Of a stretch of 64,000 nt of DNA, positions 22,440 to 32,762 are shown piece after piece; position 1 is the stretch's first letter, and each line of letters begins with the position of its first letter. Origin of the DNA: Cryptomeria japonica (taxonomy: Eukaryota > Streptophyta > Pinopsida > Cupressales > Cupressaceae); NCBI RefSeq assembly GCF_030272615.1, contig NC_081408.1, positions 605,545,673-605,609,672 on the forward strand, in the 5' to 3' direction. The notes under the pieces are model-generated. The model was not told where the DNA came from, did no database searches, and saw nothing but the letters and a program-made list of their open reading frames with translations. The position numbers and the translations under genes are program-made.

Positions 22440-23560
22440 TAACCATTATTTGTGGTGGTACTAATAACTATTAATTTACTACCACACACAATAAGGTGGT
22501 AGATGCAAAGTGCCAAGGCCTCAGGTAGGGCAATTTAAGAAACATTGAGCAAGGGGATGGGTTGCCAATTGGTAATAAGTTAATGGTCACCATCTTTGAG
22601 GATGAATGTAATATTGTCACAATTGATGATTTGTCCTAAGGACTTATTGTGAAGAACCCCTTGGTAGACCTAGAGAATGTCAAGACCAATAAAGTGTTAT
22701 GGTCCTTGAAGAATTCTCATAGAAACTCGTCAAGCTAGGCGCTTTGACATTGACTATCTACATAAGCACAAACTAGAGCTCATCCAATGTGAGAGGAACA
22801 TCACAATAAATTTGAGAAAAGTGTCTCATCTTGCAAGGAACAAAATTCAGGTATTGTTCTAGAGATTGAGCTTGTTGAATGATATCTTACACTTGAGAAA
22901 AGAGTCTATAGTGATCTATAAAGGTTTTGGATTTCTCTAGTAGGGTAATAAGTCTTCCATGAGTAGACTGACTAGAATTGATCTGGGCCTTGGACTTTTT
23001 TTGTGCAAATATTTAAAAAATATTTTAAAGGAACTATTACCAACTTAGAACTATTTAAGGCAAGCTTTAAATTGAGCACCTTTCTCTTTATGGAATTCAA
23101 CAATTTACTAATATTTTTCTTCAATTATGCAATCAAATTCTAGACTTGGGTGTCAAAACAGTTGCTTTCCAATTGAATGGGAATTTTCATAAAATCCTTG
23201 AAAATGACATTATCATCTCTCTTGTGTATCTTTGCCACTTGCTTACATAACTACTACACAAAGGTGGGGATGGAAGCAATTTAAGCATTCCACCAAGAAT
23301 GAAACATGCAATACCACTTGCTCATAAATCCTAACATGATCATGGAATTTGATTATCCATACCCAAGTTTAGACAATGTAGACCAAGCTTTTGATGTGGC
23401 AATTTCTCTAAAACTTTGGGTCTAGCAAGCCTTGACAATTTTTAAAACAAAGATAATCTAGGAAACCTAGAATCTCTACATAGATGAGAACTTTGAGCAA
23501 TGCTTGTTTAGAGACTTTAAAACCTTGGCTAGAGTGAGATAACCCTAGAAGAGTGCACAT
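22440..23560 (-). pseudogene. LINE (L1-type) reverse transcriptase relic
   Basis: On the minus strand VKAPSLTSFYENS (about 22711-22750) matches the GKAPGPDGF-EFY motif that precedes LINE RT. LKDGDH then leads to TNWQPIPLLNVS and, after a stop, IALPEALALCI (about 22500-22605). This corresponds to the NWRPI-LLNV-YK-ALA-R motif of non-LTR RT. The sequence to the right (upstream on this strand) is alignable in character with the endonuclease-RT linker but full of stops. The Y-DD catalytic box was not found, so the copy ends or decays before it. Non-LTR reverse transcriptases copy RNA at a nicked target; this one cannot. Confidence 0.55.
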
Positions 23561-24440
23561 CACAAACCAAGTGTTGAACTACTTGAGGAGCATGACACTT
23601 GTTAGGGTTATTGAATGAAAAGATAAAACGCCCTTGATACACTAAACTTAATGTCATGGGTCCCAAAAGTACCCATCATAGTATTAAATGACTATTCTGA
23701 TGGGTGATAAAAGCCCTTGGTAAAATTATGAGCTACACTGAGATTAATGTCATGGGTCTCCCAAGAGTACCTATCCAAGTATTAAATTACTGTTCCAATT
23801 GAATATTACCTATGTAAGTTGTCCACTTGTAATTTTCATACCATTTACATACATGTATTGATTAGAAAAAACATAAACCAAATAATCAAAAACATTAAAT
23901 TATCACATGCAGTAAATTCTATCAGGCATCCTCATTATTATGCTTGGAAAGTTACTCCCCATGGAAGGAGGAGTTTCCTCGTGGTGGAGAAAATGATTCT
24001 CACCGTCAAGTGTAATGTAAAATCTCCTCCCCTAAGTAATATTTTCAATTTAAAATATAAACACGATTTATCGTTGGCCTCAAATCCAGCTATTGCACGA
24101 GCTTTACTAACTTTAAACTCCACGAGTACGTATAAAGAACAGAAAAGCATTGGCTCGCGTAAATAAAATAATAAATTAAGGTCAAGTAAATAAAACATTT
24201 TAAGACCAAACCATGTGGGCTTCTACTCTCTAGCCGCCGGTTTACTCGGGCTAAATTAATAAGTTTACTAAAATATGGTGCCACTGGTTATTGTTAGTAA
24301 TTTATTTTGCTTGCGACTGTAATTTTTTTTGTATTTTTATGGCTTGTAACTCATTTTATTTGAGATACACTAGTGATTTCCTTGGGATACGAACAAAATG
24401 AATGTAAATTGTCGATTGGAACGTTAGAGGAGCCGAGATC
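23561..24440. other. Intergenic and upstream region of the extensin gene
   Basis: No protein was recognised. ATGGGTC/CCCAAGAGTACC phrases recur near 23655 and 23755, suggesting a short direct repeat. The last few hundred bases probably hold the extensin promoter; no specific factor site is claimed. Confidence 0.45.
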
Positions 24441-24444
24441 TCTG

Positions 24445-24454
24445 CTATATAAAC
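24445..24454 (+). promoter_or_regulatory. TATA box of the extensin gene
   Basis: CTATATAAAC lies about 140 bases before the extensin ATG, leaving room for a leader of roughly 110 bases. It is the only good TATA match in the near upstream region. Confidence 0.7.
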
Positions 24455-24590
24455 ACTTGCTTGTATTTGTTTTGGATATAAGATAGAGGAGTTTCTCGCT
24501 CCTCTGGAAGAAAAGCAGAGCTGGTCCTTTCAACTGCAGGAGATAAGCACAGACATTGTCTGCTCTTGTTTTGGTTCGAGAGAGACTGAC

Positions 24591-26774
24591 ATGGTGGAGA
24601 TTCAACGGGGAGGAGGCGGCAGCCTCTGCCCCCGGCTTATCACAGTGCTGCTGGTGGGATTCATTGCCATCATCAACAATGCTGCTTCTGCAACTGCAGA
24701 GGGGGGGCGTATTCTGAGTGCATATGAGTACAAATCTCCCCCTCCTCCATCACCATCACCTCCTCCTCCATATTACTATAAATCTCCTCCACCTCCATCA
24801 CCATCTCCTCCTCCCCCTTACTATTATAAGTCGCCACCTCCTCCATCACCATCTCCTCCTCCGCCTTACTACTACGAGTCTCCACCCCCTCCATCTCCAT
24901 CTCCTCCACCACCATACTATTACAAGTCTCCACCCCCTCCATCGCCATCTCCTCCACCACCATACTACTACAAGTCTCCACCTCCCCCTTCACCATCTCC
25001 TCCTCCCCCTTACTACTACAAATTCCCACCTCCTCCTTCACCATCTCCTCCTCCACCTTACTATTACAAATCTCCACCCCCACCCTCCCCATCTCATCCG
25101 GACCCTTACTACTACAAATCTCCACCCCCACCCTCACCATCTCCTCCTCCACCTTACTACTACAAATCTCCACCCCCACCCTCACCATCTCCTCCTCCAC
25201 CTTACTACTACAAGTCTCCACCTCCTCCCTCACCACCTCCTCCTCACCCTTACTACTACAAATCTCCACCCCCACCCTCACCATCTCCTCCTCCACCTTA
25301 CTACTACAAATCTCCACCCCCACCCTCACCATCTCCTCCTCCACCTTACTACTACAAGTCTCCACCTCCTCCCTCACCACCTCCTCCTCACCCTTACTAC
25401 TACAAGTCTCCACCCCCACCCTCCCCATCTCCTCCTCACCCTTACTACTACAAGTCTCCACCCCCTCCCTCACCATTATCTCCTCCACCTTACTACTATA
25501 AGTCCCCACCTCCACCATCACCTTCCCCTCCTCCTCCTCCATATTATTACAAGTCTCCACCTCCGCCATCACCTTCACCTCCCCACCCATATTACTACAA
25601 GTCCCCACCTCCACCATCACCATACCCTCCTCCACCCTACCATTACAGGCCTATCCATCACAAACACCATCATCACAAACACCATCATCACCACAAGTCC
25701 CTACCTCCACCATATTACTATAAGTCCCCCCCTCCACCATCACCATCCCCTCCTCCCCCATCACCTTCTCCTCCACCACCATACTATTACAAGTCCCCAC
25801 CACCACCATCACCCTCTCCTCCTCCTCCTTATTACTACAAGTCACCTCCTCCTCCATCCCCTTCACCTCCACCTCCTTATTACTACAAGTCACCCCCTCC
25901 TCCATCACCATCTCCCCATCCAGTATACTACTACAAGTCTCCTCCTCCACCATCTCCTTCACCTCCTCCACCATATTACTACAAGTCACCACCTCCACCA
26001 TCTCCCTCTCCCCCTCCTCCATACTACTACAAATCACCTCCTCCTCCAAACCCTTCACCACCACCACCCTACTACTACAAGTCTCCTCCTCCTCCATCTC
26101 CCTCACCTCCACCGCCCTACTACTACAAGTCACCTCCACCTCCATCACCATCTCCACCTCCACCGCCCTACTACTACAAGTCACCTCCACCTCCATCACC
26201 ATCTCCACCTCCACCATACTACTACAAGTCTCCACCCCCACCATCTCCCTCACCTCCACCCCCATACAATAACAAGGATCCTTCATACCACTACAAATCT
26301 CCTCCTCCTCCATCCCCTTCACCTCCACCTCCTTATTACTACAAATCACCCCCTCCTCCATCACCATCTCCCCCTCCACCTTACTACTACAAGTCTCCTC
26401 CTCCACCATCTCCTTCACCTCCACCCCCATACTATTACAAGTCTCCTCCCCCACCATCTCCTTCACCACCACCCCCGTACCACTACAAGTCTCCTCCCCC
26501 ACCATCTCCTTCACCCCCACCTCCCTACTACTACAAATCTCCTCCTCCACCGTCCCCTTCACCTCCACCTCCGTACTACTACAAGTCTCCACCGCCTCCA
26601 TATCCTTCCCCAGGACTACCATATCACTACACATCCCCACCACCACCTCCATCTCCTTTCCCAGGATTACCATATCCAAAACCAACCGTACCCTACATCT
26701 ACAAGCCCCCTCCTCCTCCATCTCCTTCTCCTCCTCCCCCATACTATTACCATTCTCCACCTCCACCACTATAG
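24591..26774 (+). CDS. Extensin (hydroxyproline-rich cell-wall glycoprotein)
   Basis: The 727-residue protein starts at the first ATG after the TATA box. An N-terminal signal peptide (hydrophobic LITVLLVGFIAII at about residues 15-27, likely cut near ASATA, residue 32-36) sends it to the secretory pathway. The mature chain is about 39 units of KSPPPPSPSPPPPYYY, slightly varied. In this family Ser-Pro(4) blocks are prolyl-hydroxylated and arabinosylated, and Tyr triplets form isodityrosine-type crosslinks that lock the protein into the wall. A His/Lys-rich insert (HHKHHHHKHHHHHK, encoded near 25656-25697) interrupts unit 19. The C-terminal units are looser (PGLPYHY, PYIYK). Units 9-11 and 12-14 are a perfect 144-bp duplication. 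The reading frame is intact and flanked by TATA, a 3' intron and a polyA signal. It is very probably a working host gene; a chimeric extensin with another domain is excluded because none is visible. Confidence 0.95.
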   Translation: MVEIQRGGGGSLCPRLITVLLVGFIAIINNAASATAEGGRILSAYEYKSPPPPSPSPPPPYYYKSPPPPSPSPPPPYYYKSPPPPSPSPPPPYYYESPPPPSPSPPPPYYYKSPPPPSPSPPPPYYYKSPPPPSPSPPPPYYYKFPPPPSPSPPPPYYYKSPPPPSPSHPDPYYYKSPPPPSPSPPPPYYYKSPPPPSPSPPPPYYYKSPPPPSPPPPHPYYYKSPPPPSPSPPPPYYYKSPPPPSPSPPPPYYYKSPPPPSPPPPHPYYYKSPPPPSPSPPHPYYYKSPPPPSPLSPPPYYYKSPPPPSPSPPPPPYYYKSPPPPSPSPPHPYYYKSPPPPSPYPPPPYHYRPIHHKHHHHKHHHHHKSLPPPYYYKSPPPPSPSPPPPSPSPPPPYYYKSPPPPSPSPPPPYYYKSPPPPSPSPPPPYYYKSPPPPSPSPHPVYYYKSPPPPSPSPPPPYYYKSPPPPSPSPPPPYYYKSPPPPNPSPPPPYYYKSPPPPSPSPPPPYYYKSPPPPSPSPPPPPYYYKSPPPPSPSPPPPYYYKSPPPPSPSPPPPYNNKDPSYHYKSPPPPSPSPPPPYYYKSPPPPSPSPPPPYYYKSPPPPSPSPPPPYYYKSPPPPSPSPPPPYHYKSPPPPSPSPPPPYYYKSPPPPSPSPPPPYYYKSPPPPYPSPGLPYHYTSPPPPPSPFPGLPYPKPTVPYIYKPPPPPSPSPPPPYYYHSPPPPL
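25116..25403 (+). repeat. Perfect 144-bp tandem duplication inside the extensin gene
   Basis: 25116-25259 and 25260-25403 read the same, base for base, and each covers three 48-bp extensin units. Neighbouring units differ from each other at synonymous sites, so this pair is a recent event. Confidence 0.9.
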
Positions 26775-26807
26775 ACTGCCGTCCCAAAGGGTGTTCCCTT
26801 CCAGTAG

Positions 26808-26919
26808 GTGAGCTTTTTCTAACCTTTTTCATGAATGTTATTCCTTACAAATTAGGTTTCTCAAGGCATTACATATGATAATTATGAACTAATGATTTTC
26901 TTGTTTTGACGTTTTATAG
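26808..26919 (+). other. Probable intron in the extensin 3' UTR
   Basis: 33 bases after the stop codon a good donor (TAG|GTGAGC) is followed by a T-rich stretch and a good acceptor (GTTTTATAG|GTCATG). The 112-bp, AT-rich segment has plant intron character. Introns in 3' UTRs are known for extensin genes, for example in tobacco. Confidence 0.55.
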
Positions 26920-27320
26920 GTCATGAAACATTCAATATAATAACCGTCTGTCGAATAAAAAACAATCTTTGGGCCAGTATCATCTCCATCTTATTTGTTG
27001 TTTGACAATATAGCTGGTATTACAATAGCAACGTTCAGAGGGCTTACCGCGTATGTCACTGCAAGATTTGTGGACTTAAGAAGATCAGTATTGCTAGTTG
27101 TAGTTGTTAGTAATAAGCTGATTGGTATTGATTTCGTTCAGATGGGGTATTTGAAGAGAAACTGAAGCGCAATGAATGCTGTGGAGAAAGATTTGGCTGT
27201 CTTCAGCATTGAAGAATAGGGGTTTCTTTGTATGCTCTGTTTGTACAAGATTGTTTATTGTAGTTCCATTTGTACTGAGAGGAATTCGGTCATTCATGGC
27301 TGCGCTACGGAACAATATTG

Positions 27321-27326
27321 AATAAA
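27321..27326 (+). terminator. Polyadenylation signal of the extensin gene
   Basis: AATAAA lies about 550 bases past the stop codon (about 435 after removal of the proposed intron), followed by T-rich DNA. It is the only canonical signal found in the near downstream region. Confidence 0.5.
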
Positions 27327-27460
27327 ATGCCAGCTAATAAGCTCATTGATCTCCAGTCTTCAATCCAATTTAAGTACTTCAAATATCCTTAATAGAATCG
27401 ATGAAAGCATGTTTGTATGAAAGAATTTACATAGATGTAATTTGTTTGATGTTGTATTTG

Positions 27461-27530
27461 AATTAGATTGTCTGCAAGTTTTTTTAATCAACATTTTGAA
27501 TCATATTCTATGATCCATCACCAGAATAAT
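27461..27530 (+). repeat. Dispersed repeat (GATTGT...GATCCATCA family), copy 1
   Basis: AGATTGTCTGCAAGTTTTTT, then ATCAACATTTTGAATCA and TATGATCCATCA, recur with changes at 38861-38930 (foldback arm) and twice at 43196-43313. It is probably a fragment of a short DNA transposon. Confidence 0.5.
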
Positions 27531-28154
27531 AATGATCTATCACAAGAATAATAAAGAACTAACAAACAGATACATAAAAATCCCAAACAATCTACACAAG
27601 ATATTCATCCCAGAGACTTGCCACAGTAGAAAGTGTCTCAAAGCTGCAAAAATTGCTACTAGTACTCTGTATGCTTGAATGGTCCATTGTAATAGATTGC
27701 TAATACATGAAAATGGAGACTATTCACTTTATACTTTCTCTCTGTCAAAGCCAATACTGATGATCTTGTCTGTTGGCAAGAAAAACATATTAACTGTTGT
27801 ACATTCCAATTGAGAAGCAATTCTAGCTTCCAAGTGATCTTTGTGTTGAATATTAAGTTTGTGGCCTAAACATACACAAAGCAAAGAATACAGGAAATTA
27901 GCAGGTATAGAATGTCTTTCAATAGGAAGCAGTCTAGCCACACATTCTCATTAGTTATTCAAGCTGTCATTTTTTTTTAATTTTCCAGCTACACTACATG
28001 AAACCTACTGTCTTTTTTCCACAAGAATATATGTGGCATCATATTGAACATCACTCGACTGATTATCATCTCTTCCATTCACTGATACTGCATTGAAACA
28101 ACAATCCTTCTAAAATTAGGGTTTGGGGTAAAATAATTCATTGAGTCCTCCTCA
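27531..28154. other. Intergenic DNA
   Basis: No product was recognised. A CTCCTCACAG acceptor-like sequence precedes the zinc-knuckle frame at its right end. Confidence 0.4.
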
Positions 28155-28511
28155 CAGGTTTGCTTTGTTTGCCATAAATCTGGGCACTTCTCCCATTTGT
28201 GTCCTGATTTCAAGAAGAAACACCATATCCAGACAAGGAGTTCTATTCCCTCTCCTGTCCATGGAAAAGAAATTCAGGATGATAAAGGTGTTTCAGAGAT
28301 CCAGACAAGGAGTTCTCTTCCCTCTCCCTCTCATGGGAAAGGATTCAGTTTGATGCAGGTGTTTCAGAGATCCAGACAAGGAGTTCTATTCCCTCTCATG
28401 CTCATGGGAAAGGGATTCAGTATGATGAAGGCATCTCAGAGATCCAGACAGGGAGTTCTATTCCCTCTCCTTCCTATGGGAAAGGGATTCAGTTTGATTA
28501 AGGTCTTTTAG
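28155..28511 (+). pseudogene. CCHC zinc-knuckle fragment followed by coding tandem repeats
   Basis: The frame opens at 28155 without an ATG and reads VCFVCHKSGHFSHLC, a complete CX2CX4HX4C zinc knuckle (28161-28202), then PDFKKK. It continues into four repeats of about 72 bp that encode variants of EIQTRSSIPSPVHGKEI. One unit is 71 bp long, so the last copies are read in another phase. Zinc knuckles of this kind occur in gag proteins and in ORF1 of plant LINEs. The KSGHF form directly followed by basic residues fits a LINE ORF1 best. The downstream sequence to about 29000 has no clear continuation. Absence of a start suggests a fragment; a preceding intron acceptor is possible. Confidence 0.45.
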
Positions 28512-28513
28512 AG
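28227..28513 (+). repeat. Four tandem repeats of about 72 bp
   Basis: Units start at 28227, 28299, 28370 and 28442, each with ATCCAGACAAGGAGTTCT near its start (AGACAGGG in the last) and a later GGGATTCAGT core. Lengths are 72, 71, 72 and 72. Confidence 0.9.
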
Positions 28514-30539
28514 ATTATTGGGCGCCCTTATGTTAGAAGGGAAGGAGTCAGACACCACTATGGTATAGGGATTTCATGGGGTCTCCTATAATGGAAAAGA
28601 GGAAACTAGATACTATGCCTTTGTGTCTTTTGGTTGAGCCTGGTTCTTCTTCGAAAAAAGGCAAGTTGGTTCCCCTTACTAGTTAAGCTCCACTTTAGTG
28701 TCTGTTGTTGAGTGTTCAATTCAAACCTCCTTGAGAGCAGGTTTTCCTGTTCCTTTACCATGAGTTGGTTGTTTTTTTCGCAGGGGGCGTAGTCGGGGCC
28801 TGTTTATTATAGGTTATGGTTTCATGTCATCTGGTCTCTCTTTTGTCATTAAGATTTCAGGTTCTTTTTAAAATCCCGTTTCAATTCATAGCTCTTGTCA
28901 AAAGCATTTATCTTATAAAAATCAATCTTCTTAAAGAGTTCGAACGACATGGTTTGAAAATCCTTTACCTTCCATTCTCTATTAATCATTTATCTTGAAC
29001 TCGCATTGCCATTGCTTCAAAAATGGCACTGTGTTGATTTTACATTTCTCTGTTTGAGATCAAGAATTTCTATGCAAGCGATGTATGCCAGAGAGTCTCT
29101 GCATCTACCTACACTGTGAATTTACTCAGCTAATGGAAACAAATCTTCACATCTCTTAAGAACAACCATGGTATGTTCCCAGCCTTGAAGGACAACCTGA
29201 GTTAGATACAGATCACTTCTCTCACAAATGTTTCCTCTGTCATACTCTTAAGCCATTTCTAGAAACTTTAATGCACATCTGAAACTTTTAGGGGTTGGAT
29301 AATTTCGTTTCAAATATCCACCTTTTGAAACAAGATGATACTGTAGGGAAAGACATAAACCATACATGAAATGTAATTTAGGAAAAAAAAACCTAAAATT
29401 GTGTTGAATTAGAGTTCAAAATTGGAAAAAGAGATCAATTAACCATACCAGAGATTATGATCATATTCAAGGATGAATATGATTTGTCCACCTTATAAAT
29501 CTTGAAGTTGCAATCCTCTATATGATTAATGACACTAGCAAGTGATCGTGTGGCTTCACACCTGCATTAAACTGATTACTTCTTAAATTTTAGTTTAACT
29601 GCTGAATGTTTTGTTATCATGTTGTCTGCATAATAATTGCCCATGAAACCACATCATATCTAGATATTCTCCCAAAACAATCCATGCTGTCTGAATGTTC
29701 CTACATTTCACATAAACATCAACAAGTGCATTCCCAACCTTTGGTAAGAAAGATATCAGAATGCTTTACAAGATATTCAAATGCATTCAGGTCTGTATTG
29801 ACATAGTAGTGGCCAATATTTGTCTTTATAGAATTATAATAATAGTATTTGTTGTTTAGGGTAGATGAGTTATGACATTGTAATTCAAAGGAGATGTGTA
29901 ATAGTTTGAGTCAAATAAATCATTGGAAACTTATATAATTTTTTCCAGTGATGTTGGCTTCAAGTTTGATTTATAGTAGGCACAAGTTTGATTAAATGTC
30001 TTCATACGAATCAATATTTGTTAAATATTGATAATAATGATAAGTTAATAAAGAATTGTAGAGTGACATTGCAACAAAAACCTATGAATTAATGTTGAGA
30101 ATAAAGTTTGAAATAAAAAATATTACATGAAAAAATATGAGAATTTTAGAACATGAATATATTTCTCTTTTGGTAGAAAGTTTTTTAATTGTACTTATAA
30201 AATCTAAAATAATAATGTGGAGAATAGTTTTATTGAAAAAAACAAAAAATAATGTGGAGAACAGGTTTAGAATAAAAATATTAGATGGAAAAATATGAGA
30301 ATTTTGGAACCTATATTAGCATCTATCTATTAATCACAATTATTAATATATTTTTCAAATTTATTTCAATTTTTTAATAGTTTTAACCATAATTCCTACC
30401 TTATTCTTTATTATAATCTTAATCATAATTATAATACTTTTAGAATTATAATAATTAGGAGTAGAATTATAATTTAATTAATAATTATAATAATTTTAGT
30501 TATTTTAATCTTTTATTGTAACACCAGTAAGTCTTGTTT
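28514..30539. other. Intergenic DNA with a short direct repeat
   Basis: No product was recognised. Two related stretches of about 70 bp, each containing AAAAATATGAGAATTTT, lie at about 30080-30155 and 30247-30311. The right part is very AT-rich. Confidence 0.5.
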
Positions 30540-32700
30540 GTAGCATGTCCCAAGAATATTCCTTCATCTGGTATCAAACTTTTCGAGATCATTCTCATCT
30601 CTACAGATATAGTGCTTGCTCCCAAAGATTCTTAAATATTTCACAATAGGTGGTCTTTCATACCACAACTCATAAGGTATCTTTGTATGATTTATCCTTA
30701 TCTAAACCTTGTTAAGAATGTAAATAGTAGTATGCACAACTTCTTTCCAATTAAACATTAGCTAAGTTGGCATCTTTCATTATAGTTCTAGCCATCTCAA
30801 TAACAATTCTACTCTTCCTTTCTACCACACCATTCTGTTGAGGGGTTCTTGGGGCATAAAGATGTCTCCTAATGCCATATTTCTCACAAAATTATCAAAT
30901 TCATTTGAAGTAAATTGTCCACCTCTATCAAATCTCAAACATTTGATTCTAGCATCAACTTGATTCTCTACCATTGACATGAAAACTTTAAATCTTTCAA
31001 AAAATTCATATTATTCCCTAAAAAATGTAACCCATTTCATTCTAGAATAATCATCAAGGAGTAACATAAAATACCTTTCACCATTGAGTTTGTATGTCCT
31101 TATAGTACCACATAAGTTTGTGTGAATTATCTCCAACGGAAGTGATGCAGAATACTCCCTGTTTTCCTTCCTAACTAACATTCTCTACACATAGTGTCAA
31201 TAGGCTTGATAATCCTCAACAAATCTCTTACTACTTTATATTTATTGATATTTATCATGTCAGCAAAGTTAACATGTCACATCCTCTTATTCCATAATCA
31301 ACATTCATTACTCTGACTCAAATAACATCTATTTCCACTTTTGTCCTTTATGTAGTAAACATTCTCACTTTTCTTGATTCCTTCTACTACCAAATTTCTA
31401 GTTCTACCTTTTCTAATCATACATCCAGTTTCTATAAACACAAATTCATATGCACATTTGACTAACACTCAATAGATTAATATACATCATTAGTTTTATG
31501 CTTACCATTCATCGAGATGCTTCCTATCTCGTAGATGAGTGCATCTTCCTCTCCTACCAATTTTACAAATTCTTTATCATACTTCTTCAGAGTGATAAAT
31601 TTGTCTTTATCTCCAGTCATGTAATTTGAACATCTGGAATCAATGATCCATGATCTAGGTTCAACTTTAGCATGCAATGTATTCTTCTCTTTTAGTCTTT
31701 TGGTTCTTTCCTAATACTTCTCCTCTATAGCCAAAAATAAAGATTCTTCATTCAAGTCTTCAACATCTTCTTCGGATGAATGTCTCCATAGAATATAAAC
31801 TCCTTTTATCTTTATCTCTATCATTTGTTCTTCTCTTAAAGTCGTTTCTTCTATAACTACTTTTCTTTCCATCGTCCTTAGACTTTCTATAATCTTCTTT
31901 ATATGTACATTTAGAAGCATAATGATCAATTCTTCCACAATTAAAACATTTCAAGGACAACTTACCTTTATACTTTCCAGTTCCTCACTTCAATCTTCTT
32001 AAAAAGTTTGCTTCAATCTCATCCAGATTCACACTAGTTTTTGGTTCATCTCCTGACATCCTTGAAACTTTGAATGCAACTTCTCTTCAATAGGACTTTA
32101 TATCTTACATCAGTCCAATCTCATAGGTAGATAATGTAGGTCAATAAGCTAATCAATTGTGTAGTTATTCAAGTCATGGGATTTTTCAATTGCACACTTC
32201 TTCAATTTGTAGTGTTTTGTCAATGTAAATAAGATCTTTTTGATAACATCACTTTCTTCAAGCACTCATCCAATAACTCAAATAGCTTTCGTTGTATCAT
32301 TCACTCTATGTATGTAACTTTCAATGCTTTCATCATCAGCTATTCTGAAACCTTCAAATTTTTTCTTCAGGTTCAAGAGTCTTTCTTGTCGAGTCTTCAA
32401 ATCACCTTCATATGCATAACACAACTTGTTCTAGATTCCCTTAGCTTCTTTCATTCCTTTGGATTTTCCAAAAACTTCTTTACTAAGATAGCTGATAAGA
32501 ATTGTTCTAGCCTTTGCATTTGTCTCCTGAGCCTTAATCTAGTCCAGAGTTGATGGATCATACCTATGGCATTGATAACCAATCTAGATAATTTCCCAAA
32601 TTTCATTCTAGAATGCTTCCAAATAAGATTCCATTCTTTCCTTCTAATAATTGTAGTTTGTTCCATCAAACATCAAAGCTTTAACATGAAGGTCCTGCAC
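30540..32700 (-). pseudogene. Copia element E: gag, protease and integrase relic
   Basis: Read leftward the minus strand gives a gag start (MFDGTNYNY, then KERMESYLEA near 32640), a gag core with RILISYL-type and SIESYIHRV segments, and the zinc knuckle LKCFNCGRIDHYASKC (about 31900-31960). A protease-like WIIDSRCSNYMTGDK follows (31600-31650); normal DSGCS has become DSRCS. Integrase pieces follow: CDMLTLLT and CGLSSLL, then PRTPQQNGVVERKSR (about 30825-30870) carrying the catalytic Glu, and HATNKTYWCYNKRLK at the end. Stops and frameshifts are numerous. RT and RNase H are missing because the element ends near 30540. The LTR to the right (32763-33972) completes the 5' side. Confidence 0.75.
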
Positions 32701-32748
32701 CATTTCTAGATCTACCTCATGTGATTAAGCTTTCCAAAGATGAACCTT

Positions 32749-32760
32749 TCTTTGATATCA
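32749..32760 (-). other. Degenerate primer binding site of element E
   Basis: TCTTTGATATCA on the plus strand corresponds to TGGTATCAGAGC on the coding strand with three changes. It lies two bases from the LTR. Confidence 0.55.
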
Positions 32761-32762
32761 AT

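Noticed and set aside
24730-26770. Regular repeats resembling an array (CRISPR-like)
   Set aside because: The units are in-frame Ser-Pro/Tyr codons of an extensin in a plant genome; there are no unique spacers.
24673-26832. Long minus-strand frames and a His/Thr/Leu-rich plus-strand frame over the extensin gene
   Set aside because: They are shadows of the 48-bp extensin repeat, which lacks stops in other phases because of its composition.
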